A DNA stretch of 64,000 nucleotides, from assembly GCA_030220185.1 (NCBI GenBank), contig JASPKZ010009852.1, positions 53,296-117,295 of the forward strand, read 5' to 3'. The translations under genes were made by a program, and so were the position numbers. Below, one piece after another: positions 1-11,284 of this stretch; the stretch's first letter is position 1, and every line of letters begins with the position of its first letter. The notes under the pieces are model-generated. The model saw nothing but the letters and a program-made list of their open reading frames with translations, made no database searches and had not been told where the DNA came from. The DNA is from Diploptera punctata. Taxonomy: Eukaryota; Arthropoda; Insecta; Blattodea; Blaberidae.

Positions 1-1062
1 TGTTGAATATAACATTTGATGACTTATCTTTCATGTTGTGAAATTTCAAAACAATTAAATTTCTAGCCGAATGAAATTGTTCACGTACTTTGTAATCATG
101 CATTTTCAATTTCAGGATTAATGTTAAGAGATATGTGTTATTAATACATTTCAGTTGTATATATTCCCATATTAATTATAATATGTTTATAAAGTTTTAT
201 GCGATCCACAAATATATAGTAAATTCATAAAGTTTTGTTATTAAGGAAGTATAGTTATTTATTTTCTAATAAATACCTGGATATAAGACAGCCACCTGAC
301 CAGTAAGCCAAGGCCCTAGGGAATTGGTTCGGGCGAAGCCTGGCACCTCTTAAACGAGGCCATCTCAGCTAGGGTATGGAATCCCAACGGGAAACTTCCT
401 GGCCCTCCAGATTCGGGGTTAGGAATGCTGCTGACGACCCATCCTGTGAAACTGTCTTGCTATGATACCTGGGAAAGATTGATGTCTGGAAGAGTCTTAT
501 TGAGGAAGCGAAGGTCTTTATTGTGTCATTTAAGAAGATAATTAGTTATTATTACCGTTAAATATTTTTAATCCTTACTATCATTTATATCATTATTTTG
601 GTCTTATAAAATGATCAACAAATGGAAAATAATAGTACATTTACAGCAGTATTCACGTTCGAGATAAAACGGATGTTTAGAGTCTCAAACGGTACCGCTC
701 GCGTCAACTCGTTGGATAATAATTTTAGAAGTAAACAAGTCAAGTTATTAAATATAAATGTTATGGTATATGCCACTGAAGCCAGTTGTTTGATATTGAT
801 AAATCCTGTATTTTCAAGTGTTTGGTGTCAATCACAGTCTTGATTCACTACACACATTGTCATACGACTTTGTTCACGGGTCGCCTCCAGTCAGATATCT
901 GTGTGGTGTTACACAATTGCGAACTATCTTCGTGTCTTTCTTCTTTCGATGCATCAGCTTTTAGTTGAGACATACGATGCGTACTGGTTATTAAAACATT
1001 ACATTTATTAAGTATTCAATTATAATTGTTAAATTTCAAAGTTATTAATGTACAAATATTTA
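1..1062. other. AT-rich flank, no gene; GC-richer unidentified block at 290-520
   Basis: Short open frames at 622-968 have no recognisable domain and biased, non-coding-like composition. The block at about 290-520 is clearly richer in G and C than its surroundings and has sharp edges, which suggests a fragment of some mobile element, but I cannot assign it. Confidence 0.4.
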
Positions 1063-1181
1063 TCATAAGTAATGTCACCAGTCATTTCCAAATTATTAAA
1101 TAAATTCACGAATAACGAAGTGAGGAGTGAATTTATCTAGATAATTTGGAAATCAAGAGTGGCATTTCTTAGGACTATTTA
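1063..1181 (+). repeat. HP element 1, hairpin part (left piece of a split copy)
   Basis: Starts with tcataagtaatg and forms an imperfect palindrome of about 100 bp centred on the gaagtgagg segment near 1118-1126. The same hairpin recurs at 12915, 23376, 28373 and 38284. The copy is cut after ggactattta by the LINE nest 1182-5165 and resumes at 5166, so the LINE nest is younger than this element. Confidence 0.75.
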
Positions 1182-1336
1182 TCATCATCATCATCACTCC
1201 AGGGATTAGGCAATTGCCCGTTCTGACTTCATAATGCATCAGCCCAACGTCTTCTAGGTCTTCCAACATCACGTCTTCCTCTTGCTTGATAATTTCTTGC
1301 TAACAATGGATATCTCTCCTTACTCATTCCATCCAT
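1182..1336 (-). mobile_element. RTE-B type LINE, 3' end (outer part of nest)
   Basis: Begins with a (TCA)n run, the complement of a (TGA)n 3' tail, followed by sequence nearly identical to 48149-48303. It is the C-terminal coding end of an RTE-B reverse transcriptase on the minus strand. It is separated from the rest of its body (4628 onward) by the RTE-A insertion. Confidence 0.85.
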
Positions 1337-1350
1337 ATGATCAATCCATT
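1337..1350. repeat. Target-site duplication, left copy (14 bp)
   Basis: The 14-mer atgatcaatccatt is repeated exactly at 4614-4627 and occurs once, as gtgatcaatccatt, in the uninterrupted relative near 48306-48319. This is direct proof of insertion of the RTE-A copy into the RTE-B copy. Confidence 0.93.
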
Positions 1351-1373
1351 ACTTACTTACTTACTCACTGGCA

Positions 1374-3491
1374 CTATCGAACCCGTAGGTTCATGACCGC
1401 GCGGACATAAGCTCTCCATACATCCCTATCCTGAGCTAATGCTTTCCAATCATTCCCTGTATAATCTACTTCCCTCAAATCATAGTTAATGTTGTTCTCC
1501 CACCTCATTCTTGGTCTACCAACTGGGCGTTTTTCTTCTGGCTTTCCTACAAGAAGTTTCCATGCACGTCTTTCATTCCCCATACGCGGAACATGTCCTG
1601 CCCATCGCAGTCTACGGGACTTAACTGTTCTTATTATATCTGGCTTCCTATAAAGACCATGTAGTTCACTGTTATGTAGTCTTCTCCATTCACCTGTCTG
1701 TTCATCTCTCTTTGGTCCAAAAACTTTCCTAAGAACTTTATTCTCAAATACTCGTAATCTCCTTTCCTCCCTTAAAGTAAGAGTCCATGTTTCGCACCCA
1801 TATAATATAACTGGTAGAATAATAGTTTTATATATTTTCAGCTTAGCGTTTTTTGAAAGGAGTTGGGACATCAAAAGTCTCTGCAATGCATAATAGCATG
1901 CATTTCCAGAATTAAGCCTATGTTTAATTTCTTTGTGCATCTCATTCCTATTTGTGATTATTGTTCCTAGGTATTTGAATTCAGCCAATTCCTCAAAATT
2001 TCCCTCATTTGTCATTAGCTGTCCATTTCCATTATATAATGTATTTCTACGTGTGACCATATATTTAGTTTTACTGATATTTACTTCCAGTCCTAATTTC
2101 TTAGTGTTACTCAATAGTGTGTGCGTGTTGGCCTTTAGTATCTCCTCGCTATCGGCCAGTAGTACCACATCATCAGCATAAACTAACAGCTTATTAATAC
2201 CATTCAGTTGTAAGCCTTCCTTATTCTCTAAAGATTTAATGGCATGCTCTAGTACAAAATTAAATAGTAGAGGAGATAGTGCATCTCCTTGCTTCAACCC
2301 ATTCTGGATTTCAAAAGTGTCTGAAAACTGTTTGCCTACACGCACCCTACTCGTTGAGCCATTTAGACACATTCGTATAAGTCTAACTAACTTTTTGGGA
2401 ATTCCGAACTCCAGCAGGATACTATATAACTTCTCCCTCTTAATTGAATCATATGCTTTTTTGAAGTCTACATATAGTTGATGTACAGTACCATTATATT
2501 CCCATTTCTTTTCTAAAATCTGTCTTATACTAAAAATCTGATCTGTTGTAGACCTGTTTCTTCTAAATGCACATTGATGATCTCCTAGAATGTCATCAAT
2601 ATAGGGAGCAAGTCTGCTTACTAATATATTTGTTAGAATTTTGTACGAAGTTGAAAGTAATGAGATGCCCCTATAGTTGTTGCAATCAGTTTTATCTCCT
2701 TTCTTATAAATTGGTACGATAATTGATTCCTTCCATTCATCTGGAAGAGCTTCTTTTTCCCAAATCATACTAAGCAACCAGCGTATCTTGTCCATCAATT
2801 TTTCTCCCCCTGATTTTATCAGTTCTGCTGGGATCTCATCTGAACCTGATGCTTTATACATCTTCAATTTTTCAATTGCCATTTCAACCTCTAATGCACT
2901 TGGCTCTGCGACTAGCATTTCTGCTGTCTGTAACTTATCCTCCTCAATGTCCTGTTCTGTATGTACATTTAATAGCTGATTAAAATAACTTTTCCATCTA
3001 TTTAATATACTCTTGGAATCTGCACTCATATCCCCATTTTCATTCCGAATTATGTTTGTTCTAGCCTGAAACCCTTTCTTCTCTATACTAATTCCCTGAT
3101 ATAATTCTCTAATGTTCCTATTTTTTGCATTCATTTCAAGATCATTAATCTTCTCTCTCAAATATTCCCTCTTTTTACTCATTAGTAACTTGGTGGTTTC
3201 CCGTCTAACACTACCAAATTGCTCTAAATTTACCTCATTTGGCTCGTGTAACCATTTCATTTTTGCTAGCTTTCTTTTCTTTACAATGTCGGCACATTCC
3301 TCATCAAACCATTTCTTGTGTTGCCTCTTTTTTAAACAACCAATGCTTTCTGATGCTGACAATTTAATAGTATCTCTTATAGCCTCCCATTCTTTATTTA
3401 TATCAGTTTCTTCTTCGTTTGCCACATTGTCATCTGAAGATTCCAGTACTTCAAATCTATTAGCAATTTTGATTTGGTATTCTTGCCGCAT
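1374..3491 (-). pseudogene. RTE-A reverse transcriptase domain (705 aa, separated from its endonuclease by a frameshift)
   Basis: Non-LTR reverse transcriptase that would copy the element RNA at a nicked genomic target. Visible motifs in order are NNYRGISLLST (finger/palm region), FRRNRSTTD, a DFKKAYDS segment with the first catalytic Asp near residue 342, GLKQGDALSPLLFN, and the catalytic YADDVVLLA near residue 437. A Cys/Trp-rich C-terminal arm follows (YGCETWTL, RLRWAGHV, GRPRMRWE). The frame is open for all 705 codons. The ATG used here is probably internal to a longer polyprotein, because the open frame runs a few codons upstream to the A-run at 3507-3511 where the endonuclease frame should join. 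Confidence 0.88.
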
Positions 3492-3501
3492 TTCATCATT
3501 T

Positions 3502-4410
3502 TCAAGTTTTTAATTCATATTTTACTGAATCATCTTTAGCGTTTGTTCCTCTCATAAGCGATAGCCGTTGTCTGATTTTCACCCTGACCAGATGATGATC
3601 TGAATTGCAGTCTGTCCCTCTAACTGATCTAACATCAATGATGCTACTGTGCCAGCGTTTATCCACTAATACATGATCTATCTGGTTCCGAGTTTCTCCA
3701 TCTGGGGACGTCCAGGTGTATTTATGAATATCCTTATGCTGAAATGTTGTGCTCTTAACAATGAGATTCTTTGATGTGGCAAATGTGACTAATCTAACCC
3801 CGTTGTCGTTACTATCTTCATGAAGACTGAATTTGCCTATTGTTGGTTTGAATATATCTTCCTGCCCCACTTTTGCATTAAAATCTCCTAAGACAATTTT
3901 CATATGATATCGTGAAAGGCTATCAAATAAGCATTCTAATTCTTCATAGAACTCATCCTTGATCTTGTCATCTTTATCTTCTGTGGGGGCATGTACATTT
4001 ACAATTATAAAATCATGTCGTTTACCCTTTAGAATTATGTATGATATCCTATCACTAACAAACTTAATATCTCGGATAGCGGATAGGATCCTCCTTCTGA
4101 CTAAAAAACCCGTTCCAAATGCAGGTCTTTCTGCACCCCCATAGTATAATGAAAAGCTTCCTGATTCCTGACTACCTTCTCCTGGCCACCTAACTTCCTG
4201 TAAAGCGACTATATCCAAGGGCGATTTATCCAATTCCCGCGTTAATATCTCTAGTGCCCCGCTATTGTATAAAGTCCTAACATTCCATGTTCCTAGGAAC
4301 ATGTCCCTGTGTTTGAGCCTTTGGCATGGGTTCCCTGAAGTAGTCCCCGCCCGGAGAACCGAATGGGGGACTATTTGACCTCCGGAAAATTTTACCCCAG
4401 TAGAACCCAT
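3502..4410 (-). pseudogene. RTE-A APE-type endonuclease domain (302 aa)
   Basis: Apurinic-endonuclease-like domain that nicks target DNA for target-primed reverse transcription. Visible motifs are GTWNVRTL near the N terminus, ALQEVRW, VNVHAPT, LGDFNAKVG, NQIDHVLVD and the terminal SDHHLV, which together carry the metal and catalytic residues (Asn, Glu, Asp, Asn, His) of the family. The frame ends about 10 codons after the domain in a TGA. A one-base length change in the homopolymer at 3507-3511 would connect it to the reverse transcriptase frame, so I treat the two as one broken polyprotein. Confidence 0.88.
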
Positions 4411-4613
4411 GTCCGCATTTCTTGACGGTTGTATTTTTACGGTGAAAGATCGTCACTCTTTCGACCAAGGTACTTATTTCGTCTGGCTTATCACCTTCGA
4501 CCAGTCTGGCATGGGTAACCCTATCGGCAGCAATGCTACCGCCGGCATAGCTCTCAGGATCATTTAAGCACACAAGCCACTCCACCACGACAAGGTAAAG
4601 ATACCATGGAGGG

Positions 4614-4627
4614 ATGATCAATCCATT
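4614..4627. repeat. Target-site duplication, right copy (14 bp)
   Basis: Exact copy of 1337-1350. It marks the 5' boundary of the RTE-A insertion. Confidence 0.93.
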
Positions 4628-5165
4628 TCTGTCTGTAATTCGTGACCTTATCCAATAAAGGCTGTACTTTCAATTCTTCTCTTATATCCTCATTTCTTAT
4701 TCTATCAAGTCTTGTACATCCTTTAACTTGTCTTAGGAACCTCATCTCCGCCGTCTTGCTTGGGTCGGTTCCTTTTATGACAATCCGGCTGATTTTCATG
4801 AAGCTTCTCAGTAAGATGAATGTCTCCTGGAAGCGTTACGAGCGCTTCGCAGGACAAGGATGGTGGAAGGGCTGCTTCCTCTGAGCCTCCAAACATGCTC
4901 CTCTGGGTATCCATCTCCCAAGAGAGGGCTGCTTCTTCCGCTCTTCAAGCCCTACAAGTTTAGCTGTGCTATTCCTTGTCGCCCTGTTGACCGTTGAAGA
5001 CTTGACGAAGATGTGGCCGCCTAATATGGGTACAGATGCCATTCCCTCGTTGTGAGCTATACTTAGTTCCCCTCGCCTCTTACCCACCAGCAATATTAAC
5101 CTAAGTCAATCTTCCCCAGTAGGGTCGTCTGGTTCATCGGGTACTAAGCCCCCCCCCCCACCACG
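4628..5165 (-). mobile_element. RTE-B type LINE, internally deleted copy (inner C-terminal part plus probable 5' leader)
   Basis: 4628-4755 continues the C-terminal reverse transcriptase region (EMRFLRQVKGCTRLDR, REELKVQPLLDKV), matching 48320-48450 closely. Upstream of about 4760 it switches abruptly to GC-rich sequence not found in the longer copy at 48148-50176, ending in a C-run at 5150-5159. The simplest reading is a deletion derivative that joins a 5' leader directly to the 3' end. The alternative is a second unrelated repeat. It lies inside HP element 1. Confidence 0.6.
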
Positions 5166-5699
5166 TCAAGGTGATAAAATTAAGCTGTTTACTCACAAAT
5201 CATTATTTAAATATAGTTATTTTTAAATATTCATAAATTTAATGTAAACGGCGATGTTTGAAAACAGATGAGAAACGTTATGTTTCATTTTTTCATCACT
5301 GCAACCAGATCATATTTATTGCCAAATAAAATCGCAATATTATAAGAATGCACATTAGTGTAGAAAAAAATTAAATACATCAATACAGGTTATTAATTAA
5401 TTTCTGATGTCCTGTAATGTAAATATGTCAATTATATTTTTGTGCAACGTATATCCTGGGAAATAATATGTTTAAGAAAGAGCAAACAGTGGTCTCTTTT
5501 TTATGGTACAATAAATTGCTACGAATGTTTTTATATTATATCTCGCAAGCAGAATCTGGTTATATTCGTGCACTATATATACAATCTGGGAGTCACTTCA
5601 TAAAATGAAAGTTGATAAAATCGAGGTGAAAAATTACTGTGATTGGTTGTAAATCAAAATTCATTGAAATGCAATTTGTGGCATGAGTTAAATAGTCCA
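5166..5699 (+). repeat. HP element 1, body (right piece of a split copy)
   Basis: Resumes the element cut at 1181 (ataaaattaagctg) and runs to the usual end gttaaatagtc. It shares order and spacing of internal blocks with the copies at 12915 and 23376, including the gcaatatta block and the attggttgtaaa CCAAT-type block near 5640. It has no coding capacity. Confidence 0.75.
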
Positions 5700-5862
5700 A
5701 GTTAAAACAGTCCCAAGTAATTCGTTACGAATATATACATTATAGAAGTGTAATAGCAATTTAGGCTTACATTCATGGTTTGTGCTCATTCCGTTGAGAG
5801 AAAAAAAAAACGTACACGTATAAGTTCAAAGTTCCTGTGTTGTAATGGTATAAATTATGAGA

Positions 5863-5902
<40 letters not shown>

Positions 5903-6471
5903 TATTTTTATCTTAGTTTAATCTCTCACTTATACTTACTTTGACGAGAAGATTTGGAACTCTGGATTAAACACTTACTTTTTTGACCACTCATGGACAT
6001 GAAAGAGCTGCCTGGACGAGTAATCAGCACAATGCTAGAGCTGCCTCCGAGACAACATAAGACACTTAAGACAAGACACACCATTCACTCACATATTCAT
6101 ACCAACATACTTCTGATTTGGCCATATTATATTTGGAATTTGGCTCGGAAGAGGTATAGATACGACTTCGTGCAAATAATGTCATCTTAACGATCACGTG
6201 TTTCCAGATCACATGTTTCCAGTATGCCGTGCTTAAGCCGCGACACAATACATCATTAATAGATGTTTTCTTTTTAAACATTACTTCCTTCATAAACATG
6301 CTTACTACTAGATCTTTATTTTACGTAATAATTTATTTCATTGTATTCGCGTGATACAATTAGTGAAATTTGAACTTCCCTCTCAACTTGTTTCTTGTGA
6401 ATTTATCGGTAATTTAGAAAATCACTAGTGGAATAACTGCAAACGAACTCTTCATATCTGCTTCCACATTG
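5700..6471. other. No gene seen; (AAT)n microsatellite at 5865-5901
   Basis: AT-rich sequence with one trinucleotide run of about 12 units. Open frames at 5993-6299 are short, overlap on both strands and show no domain. Confidence 0.5.
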
Positions 6472-6770
6472 GCGGCACGCTCTAGCGTATTTGTTTAAGG
6501 CAATATGTTACAAGCCGAAAGGTCGCGGATTTGATTCCAGATGGAGTCAGGACTTTTAAACTGGCCTAAAAAATCTTGTGACGGTATCATGACCCTGGGG
6601 TCAACTCAGTCTATAACTGAAATTAGTAACGGGTGTGTGTTCTGGAAGTAAAGGCGACTATCACGCTAACATCTTATGTCTATTGACTAAGAAGACGGGA
6701 GCCCTAATCTCCTACTATCCCAAGAGATTCCTTAGGCTTGCAGTTAATAGCTTTACTTTTAACTTTACTT
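6472..6770 (+). mobile_element. SINE-D copy
   Basis: Matches the complete SINE at 42550-42840 along its length: a tRNA-like head (tagcgta...caagccg...ggatttgattcc), then blocks reading gtcaggacttttaaac, ggagcccta and ctactatcccaag. It is more diverged than the 42550 copy. Confidence 0.7.
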
Positions 6771-6824
6771 CAAAATTATTTTATAGAAAGACTAGTGCAG
6801 TCGGTAAATATAATTAAAAAATGC

Positions 6825-7085
6825 ATGTTTAGGGTGGAAAAATCTAAAGAGCAAGTCCTCCGGGAGAGACTTTAAGCCGTAGGTCCCGAAGCTGAAGATT
6901 TTCAGCCTCATAAAAGAACCGCAAGCCTGAATAAAAAGGCCTCTATGCAAAAATTTACGGACGTTCTTCATCCTAGTAATACCTTAGTTGCCTACGAGAT
7001 GTCTCATTGGGTCGGTATGTTGACCGCATATCATTCATGACATCTCTAGGAAAATAAATGTAACTAAATTAACTTTGCCTGGTAA
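6825..7085 (+). mobile_element. SINE-E copy, head missing
   Basis: Shares gagcaagtcctccgggag, tttaagccgtaggtcccga, taccttagttgcctacgaga and aaataaatgtaactaaatta blocks with the more complete copies at 52318-52741 and 55110-55468. The tRNA-like head is absent or too decayed to see. Confidence 0.7.
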
Positions 7086-7089
7086 CTCC

Positions 7090-8505
7090 TTACAACGGAG
7101 AGGTTAATGCCCAACTTTTGGGCTGTTACGTCATTATAGATAAACCATATATTAACTTGCAAGATATTTTATTACATTTAAAAAATTGGGTCAGTTCATT
7201 TCCAGCAGATTTTAGGTTATCGTTTCGTATCAGTTATAAAATCACCTGCCATGCAATTGGTATCGTGGAAATAACAAAAATTATTAATTATTACTAAGAA
7301 GGAAATGTGACAAAATTGGTTATACAGTTTTAAAATAAAATACACTTTGCTAAGAATTGAAAGTGGTACATATTTCCCTCCCCCCAAATGCTTCCGTATA
7401 ACCCCACTTCAATCTTTATAACATAAAGAAAATTTTTTATCGATTAGGTAGTTCACCGGAATATTCTTTTGAATATGGATTCTGAAATTCTATTCTGTAT
7501 TGTGACAACTGAGTTACATTATTGTGAAATGTCGTGAAATACGGTTAAGAACATTGAAATTAAGGTCGAAGAATTGTTCCAGGCTAGCCAACTGACAATT
7601 CCCTGTAGCCTACTTCAATCAATAATAACTACTTCACTAGGCTTTGGCTCTTCGGAGATATAATGTTACGAATTTAGCCTAAATAGGCATATCTGTATAA
7701 AATGTATCAAAAGTAAAAGTGAAGGAGACATTGTTAATAATCACGATATGAATATTAATGGGGGGAGATGGAAACAAGATCCACTAGACTGTCCTCGTTT
7801 CAGTTAAAGGCTTTCTGACCTGGAGTGCGACCAGTTTGTCCTGGTAACTACATAACAAAGACATTGACTTCAAGTTTTCTTGTTCTTCTACTCTTATGGA
7901 TGAAGCTACACCAATGTTTTAAAGAAAGTTAATAGAGAAGTGTCCAGTAATCATACAACACCTGTTGCGTCATATTCTTTAGGTTTAGCTGTTAGTATTT
8001 CAACTGAGTCTTCATTAGTTAGTTAACGGCATGAATTTGATGTAGGGTAGCTAGCCCTATGCTGATTCCAGGGAAATTCCTGGCACTTATTTTTAGGAGG
8101 TTTAATGGACCAGTGTGGATGGCTGTGAGTAAGAACAATCGCCACTCCGCTAGCCGTCAAATGTTGGTGTCTAAACCACGTTCATACATAGATAGTTCTT
8201 TGTCAAAAACAATGTATGGTAACATAAACCAGTAATGTTAATTGCTGTGGTGCGTCGACCAGTCAATGCTAAAATATTCATGGACACTGTAGCCAAAGTC
8301 AATACTGATTTAAGTGTACTCTTAAACATTGAAACAGGAAGATTCTTTATACCATCTGGAAGATTATTGAATAGCCTATATTCACCGATACCACCTCATA
8401 ACTGTTTTGAGTTTTGCTAAATTCACATTTATGTAAATATGACGTAGGTTCAATAAGTAATTCAACTCATTTTGTTTCTTAAAGTTGATTTGTTTCTCAA
8501 ACACA
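7090..8505. other. No gene or known repeat recognised
   Basis: AT-rich sequence with short open frames only (for example 8235-8420) and no domain. A GC-richer patch at about 8040-8190 may be repeat-derived. Confidence 0.4.
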
Positions 8506-8716
8506 GGGACATGTTCCTAGTAACATGGAATGTTAGGCAGCTGGTAGACCAAGAATGAGGTGGGAGAATAACGTTAACTATGATTTGAGGGAAGTAGATT
8601 ATACAGGGAATGATTGGAAAGCATTAACTCGGGGTAGGGATGTATGGAGAACTTATATTCACGCGGCCATGAACCTATGGGTTCGATAGTGCCAGTGAGT
8701 GAGTAAGTAAGTAAAG
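8506..8716 (+). mobile_element. RTE-A LINE, internal-deletion derivative
   Basis: The first 30 bp match the start of the endonuclease coding region (gacatgttcctagtaacat). The next base onward matches only the last 170 bp of the reverse transcriptase region and the 3' end, with the (GTAA)n tail at 8694-8714. About 2.6 kb of coding sequence is missing between the two, with no filler. Confidence 0.8.
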
Positions 8717-9003
8717 CTGATTTGTTTTATTCAGCATTCAAATACACCATATTATTCCCCAATCTTTTCGCTACAGATACCATTTTGAAGGCTATTTATA
8801 GCGCTGCCACCCATCGGAAATTAATAAAACTATATGAGATGAAGCGGGAATATTTAAAGATGTCTCAAACAAACTTCCAATATTTTTCAACCAAAATTGG
8901 CCGAAAAACAAAATGAGTTGCAATACTTATTGAACCCCCTCCCCTCGTATTGTTATTATTCCACGTATGATAATTATGAAGAGATATACAGCACGTATAT
9001 TTG

Positions 9004-9065
9004 TATAAATTCTTCTTCTTCTTCCTTCCAAGTATTAGGCCAAGGCCTGTTACGATCCTATAGAA
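9004..9065 (-). mobile_element. RTE-B LINE, 3'-terminal scrap
   Basis: A (TTC)n run followed by ccttccaagtattaggcc matches the 3' end of the copy at 58795 and, more loosely, 19856. Only about 60 bp remain. Confidence 0.55.
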
Positions 9066-9099
9066 AATTTTCCTTATGGGAAATTCTCGTATAAGACTT

Positions 9100-9933
9100 G
9101 AAAGCATAATAATAGTCCCTTCGATTGGTTGCTGGCCAAAGGAAGGCAAGACCAGTGATGGGGCTGCCATCTTATAGCCTCTGGTCAGGCTTTTCTGGAG
9201 AAGAAAAGAAAAATAAAGGAAAGGAGAAATGGAAGAAAGGAAGGACTCCCTAGCCCTCGGATGCCCTAATAGCTTCGGGGTTGAAAAAACAAAGAGTTAA
9301 CCAAGAGAGGTTAGATAGAAAAGTTAAAAGAGCGCAAAACACAAGTAAGTGGAAGAAATGTTTTGCACAGCTTGGTCACCTTTTTTATATAAATATATGG
9401 ATATGCTATGCCACCTAAGCTATCTCCCCTACAAAATACATTACATCCTTTTTTGATTAAAGCTTGTCCTCCACTTATAAGTAATGCATTAATATTATTT
9501 CTTAGCTAACGAAATAATGTCGACGAACATAGATCATGAGCAGTAAAGTGTAAGATTCGTAACATTTGATGTATGTTAATTAATTAAGACAGTAATACTT
9601 ATTGTGTAATTGGGTGATTTAGTTAAGAAACTGGACGTGATCGTTAATATTACTTTCATATTTATGTAAGCGATCTCTTAGTGATTTTGTGATGCAAGTG
9701 TTGACTTCCAGTTCAGCCGGTTTGTGGCCATACATATGTGTGTCACTACATTCCATACATGCCACTCAATATTTTGGTGAATTGGAAACTGTAAGTGGCC
9801 ATATTAAAGTTCTTAATTTCCCTCAGACAATATTCTTGTCTGCAATCATTTACAAGATCTACTTTTTTTTTGTTTGCTCTATCTCCTTTTGTACAACTTA
9901 TATCGTCAGTAAAAAATAAATATATATATATAT
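9100..9933. other. No gene; unidentified purine-rich block 9120-9330, short (TA)n at 9919-9933
   Basis: The block at 9120-9330 differs in composition from its flanks and could be repeat-derived. Open frames here (8865-9170, 9689-9919) overlap on opposite strands and look accidental. Confidence 0.4.
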
Positions 9934-10506
9934 GTGGAAGAAATACTCTGCGTGCAAAAATAGTAATTAGAGACGAAATTATTGAACAAGTATCCCACAT
10001 TAAATATTTAGGATGTGACATCGGCTATGGGTATGATAAAGATATTGAACACAAAACACATCAGTTTCAAGCTATTTGTGGTACAATAAATAGAACATTG
10101 AATAATAAAGCCCATAAACAAACAAAATTAATAAAACAATGGCTGTCCCTGTCCTTTTGTATGGGAGTGAATCTTGGATTACCACTACCAAACAAGAAAG
10201 TAAAATCCAAGCAGCCGAGATGAAATTTTTGAGAAGAGTAAAAGGCTGCACTAGAATGGACCAGATAAGAAACGAGGATATCCGTGAAGAACTGCAGATC
10301 TACTCCATAAAAGAAAAGATATTTAATAACAAGATACAGTGGAAAGAACATGTAGAAAGAATGGAAGAAAGAAGATTACCAAATAAAATCTTCCATTATT
10401 TTCCAAGAGGAAGAAGAGATGTCGGACGTCCTCGGAAGAGATGGTCTTAGATCTATTAGTGAAGACGGAACAGGCAACTCTTGCCTAAACCAGGAAGTGA
10501 AGAAGA
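9934..10506 (+). mobile_element. RTE-B LINE, 5'-truncated copy with (GAA)n tail
   Basis: C-terminal third of an RTE-B reverse transcriptase: LYGSESWITTTKQESKIQAAEMKFLRRVKG, REEL, NNKIQWKEHVERM and GRRDVGRPRKRWS in two frames, with an in-frame break near 10130. It ends in a short gaagaagaag tail. It is bracketed by (TA)n runs (9919-9933 and 10510-10528), as if inserted in a TA microsatellite. Confidence 0.85.
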
Positions 10507-10528
10507 AGATATATATATATATATATAT

Positions 10529-10812
10529 CGAAGTAACATGCTGCTTTGTTACGCAGCGAGCCCGTGTTTGATTCCCGGTCGGGACAGGCTCCTGTATGAG
10601 TCTTTTTCGGGGGTTTTCCACACCTGTAAGACAAATGCCAGGACGCTTAGGGCCCAACGGTCCCCGAAAATCATCATCATCCTTCACCAGTGTGGAAAGC
10701 AACGGGAAGCTACCACACCTATAATTCCCTAGTGAAGCTGTAAAGCATAGCATCATGCAATGATTGCAGTGAAAGACCTGGTCTCGGGAAGAATTTCTAT
10801 GAATGGATATAC
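10529..10812 (+). mobile_element. SINE-A copy
   Basis: tRNA-like head with a B-box-like gtttgattccc, followed by the conserved body (acctgtaagacaaatg, ggtccccgaaa, aagcaacgggaagctacc, aattccctagt, aagcatagcat). It ends in gaatggatatac, a degenerate (GGAT)n tail. The sequence before the B-box is worn. Confidence 0.8.
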
Positions 10813-11284
10813 ATTAGGATGTCCCAAAAAATCGAAGTATTTTATTCATTAACACATAGGCCCTACCCTCTTAATGTATTTGTATAATGTTAAAACAATA
10901 TTATAAGTACAATTTGGTAGGACCACGGCAACCTGTGCCGACTTGCTTCGAAACGTGTCAGTGCTTGCTAACTTTGAAAAGAAAATTTGAATAATTTTTT
11001 CATTGAATTAAGAACCTCATAATGTTATTTGCCATATTTAAACATGAATGTTTTTTTTATTATAAAATGGTAAATAGTTGTACTTTTGGGCACATTGATA
11101 TTTTATTTACTAAATAAACTTTTAGTTCTAGAATCCTTGTATACTAACCCAGTACAAATGTTTCTGTCTTATGTTTGGCGTGAAGTCGACACGGGTTGTC
11201 ATGATACAATCTCAATAATATTTATTGAGTTATGAAGATTAAACAGAAAAAAAATAGGGGGTATGCGTATTTGATTTTGCGAAA

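Larger units (their letters stand above)
1351..4613 (-). mobile_element. RTE-A LINE, essentially full length, with 14-bp TSDs
   Basis: A 3263-bp non-LTR retrotransposon on the minus strand. It has the short tandem tail (GTAA)n at its 3' end (1351-1365 on the plus strand as acttacttactt), a reverse transcriptase frame (1374-3491), an APE-type endonuclease frame (3502-4410) and about 200 bp of leader. Length, gene order and microsatellite tail match the RTE clade, the type often annotated as craniofacial development protein 2-like or endonuclease-reverse transcriptase. Exact 14-bp TSDs on both sides show that the ends are intact. Nine further pieces of the family lie in this window. Only one frame break, between the two frames, prevents it from coding for a full polyprotein, so it is probably a fairly recent insertion. 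Confidence 0.92.

Noticed and set aside
1933..3513. Plus-strand frames (2239-2481, 3112-3513 and others)
   Set aside because: Antisense shadows of the RTE-A reverse transcriptase.
4760..5165. A conserved host exon in the GC-rich block
   Set aside because: Its open frames overlap on both strands, lack domains, and the block is fused to a LINE 3' end inside a repeat.
10139..10450. A host gene encoding a 103-residue protein with GRPRKRWS
   Set aside because: It is the C-terminal arm of an RTE-B reverse transcriptase, shared with many copies in the window.
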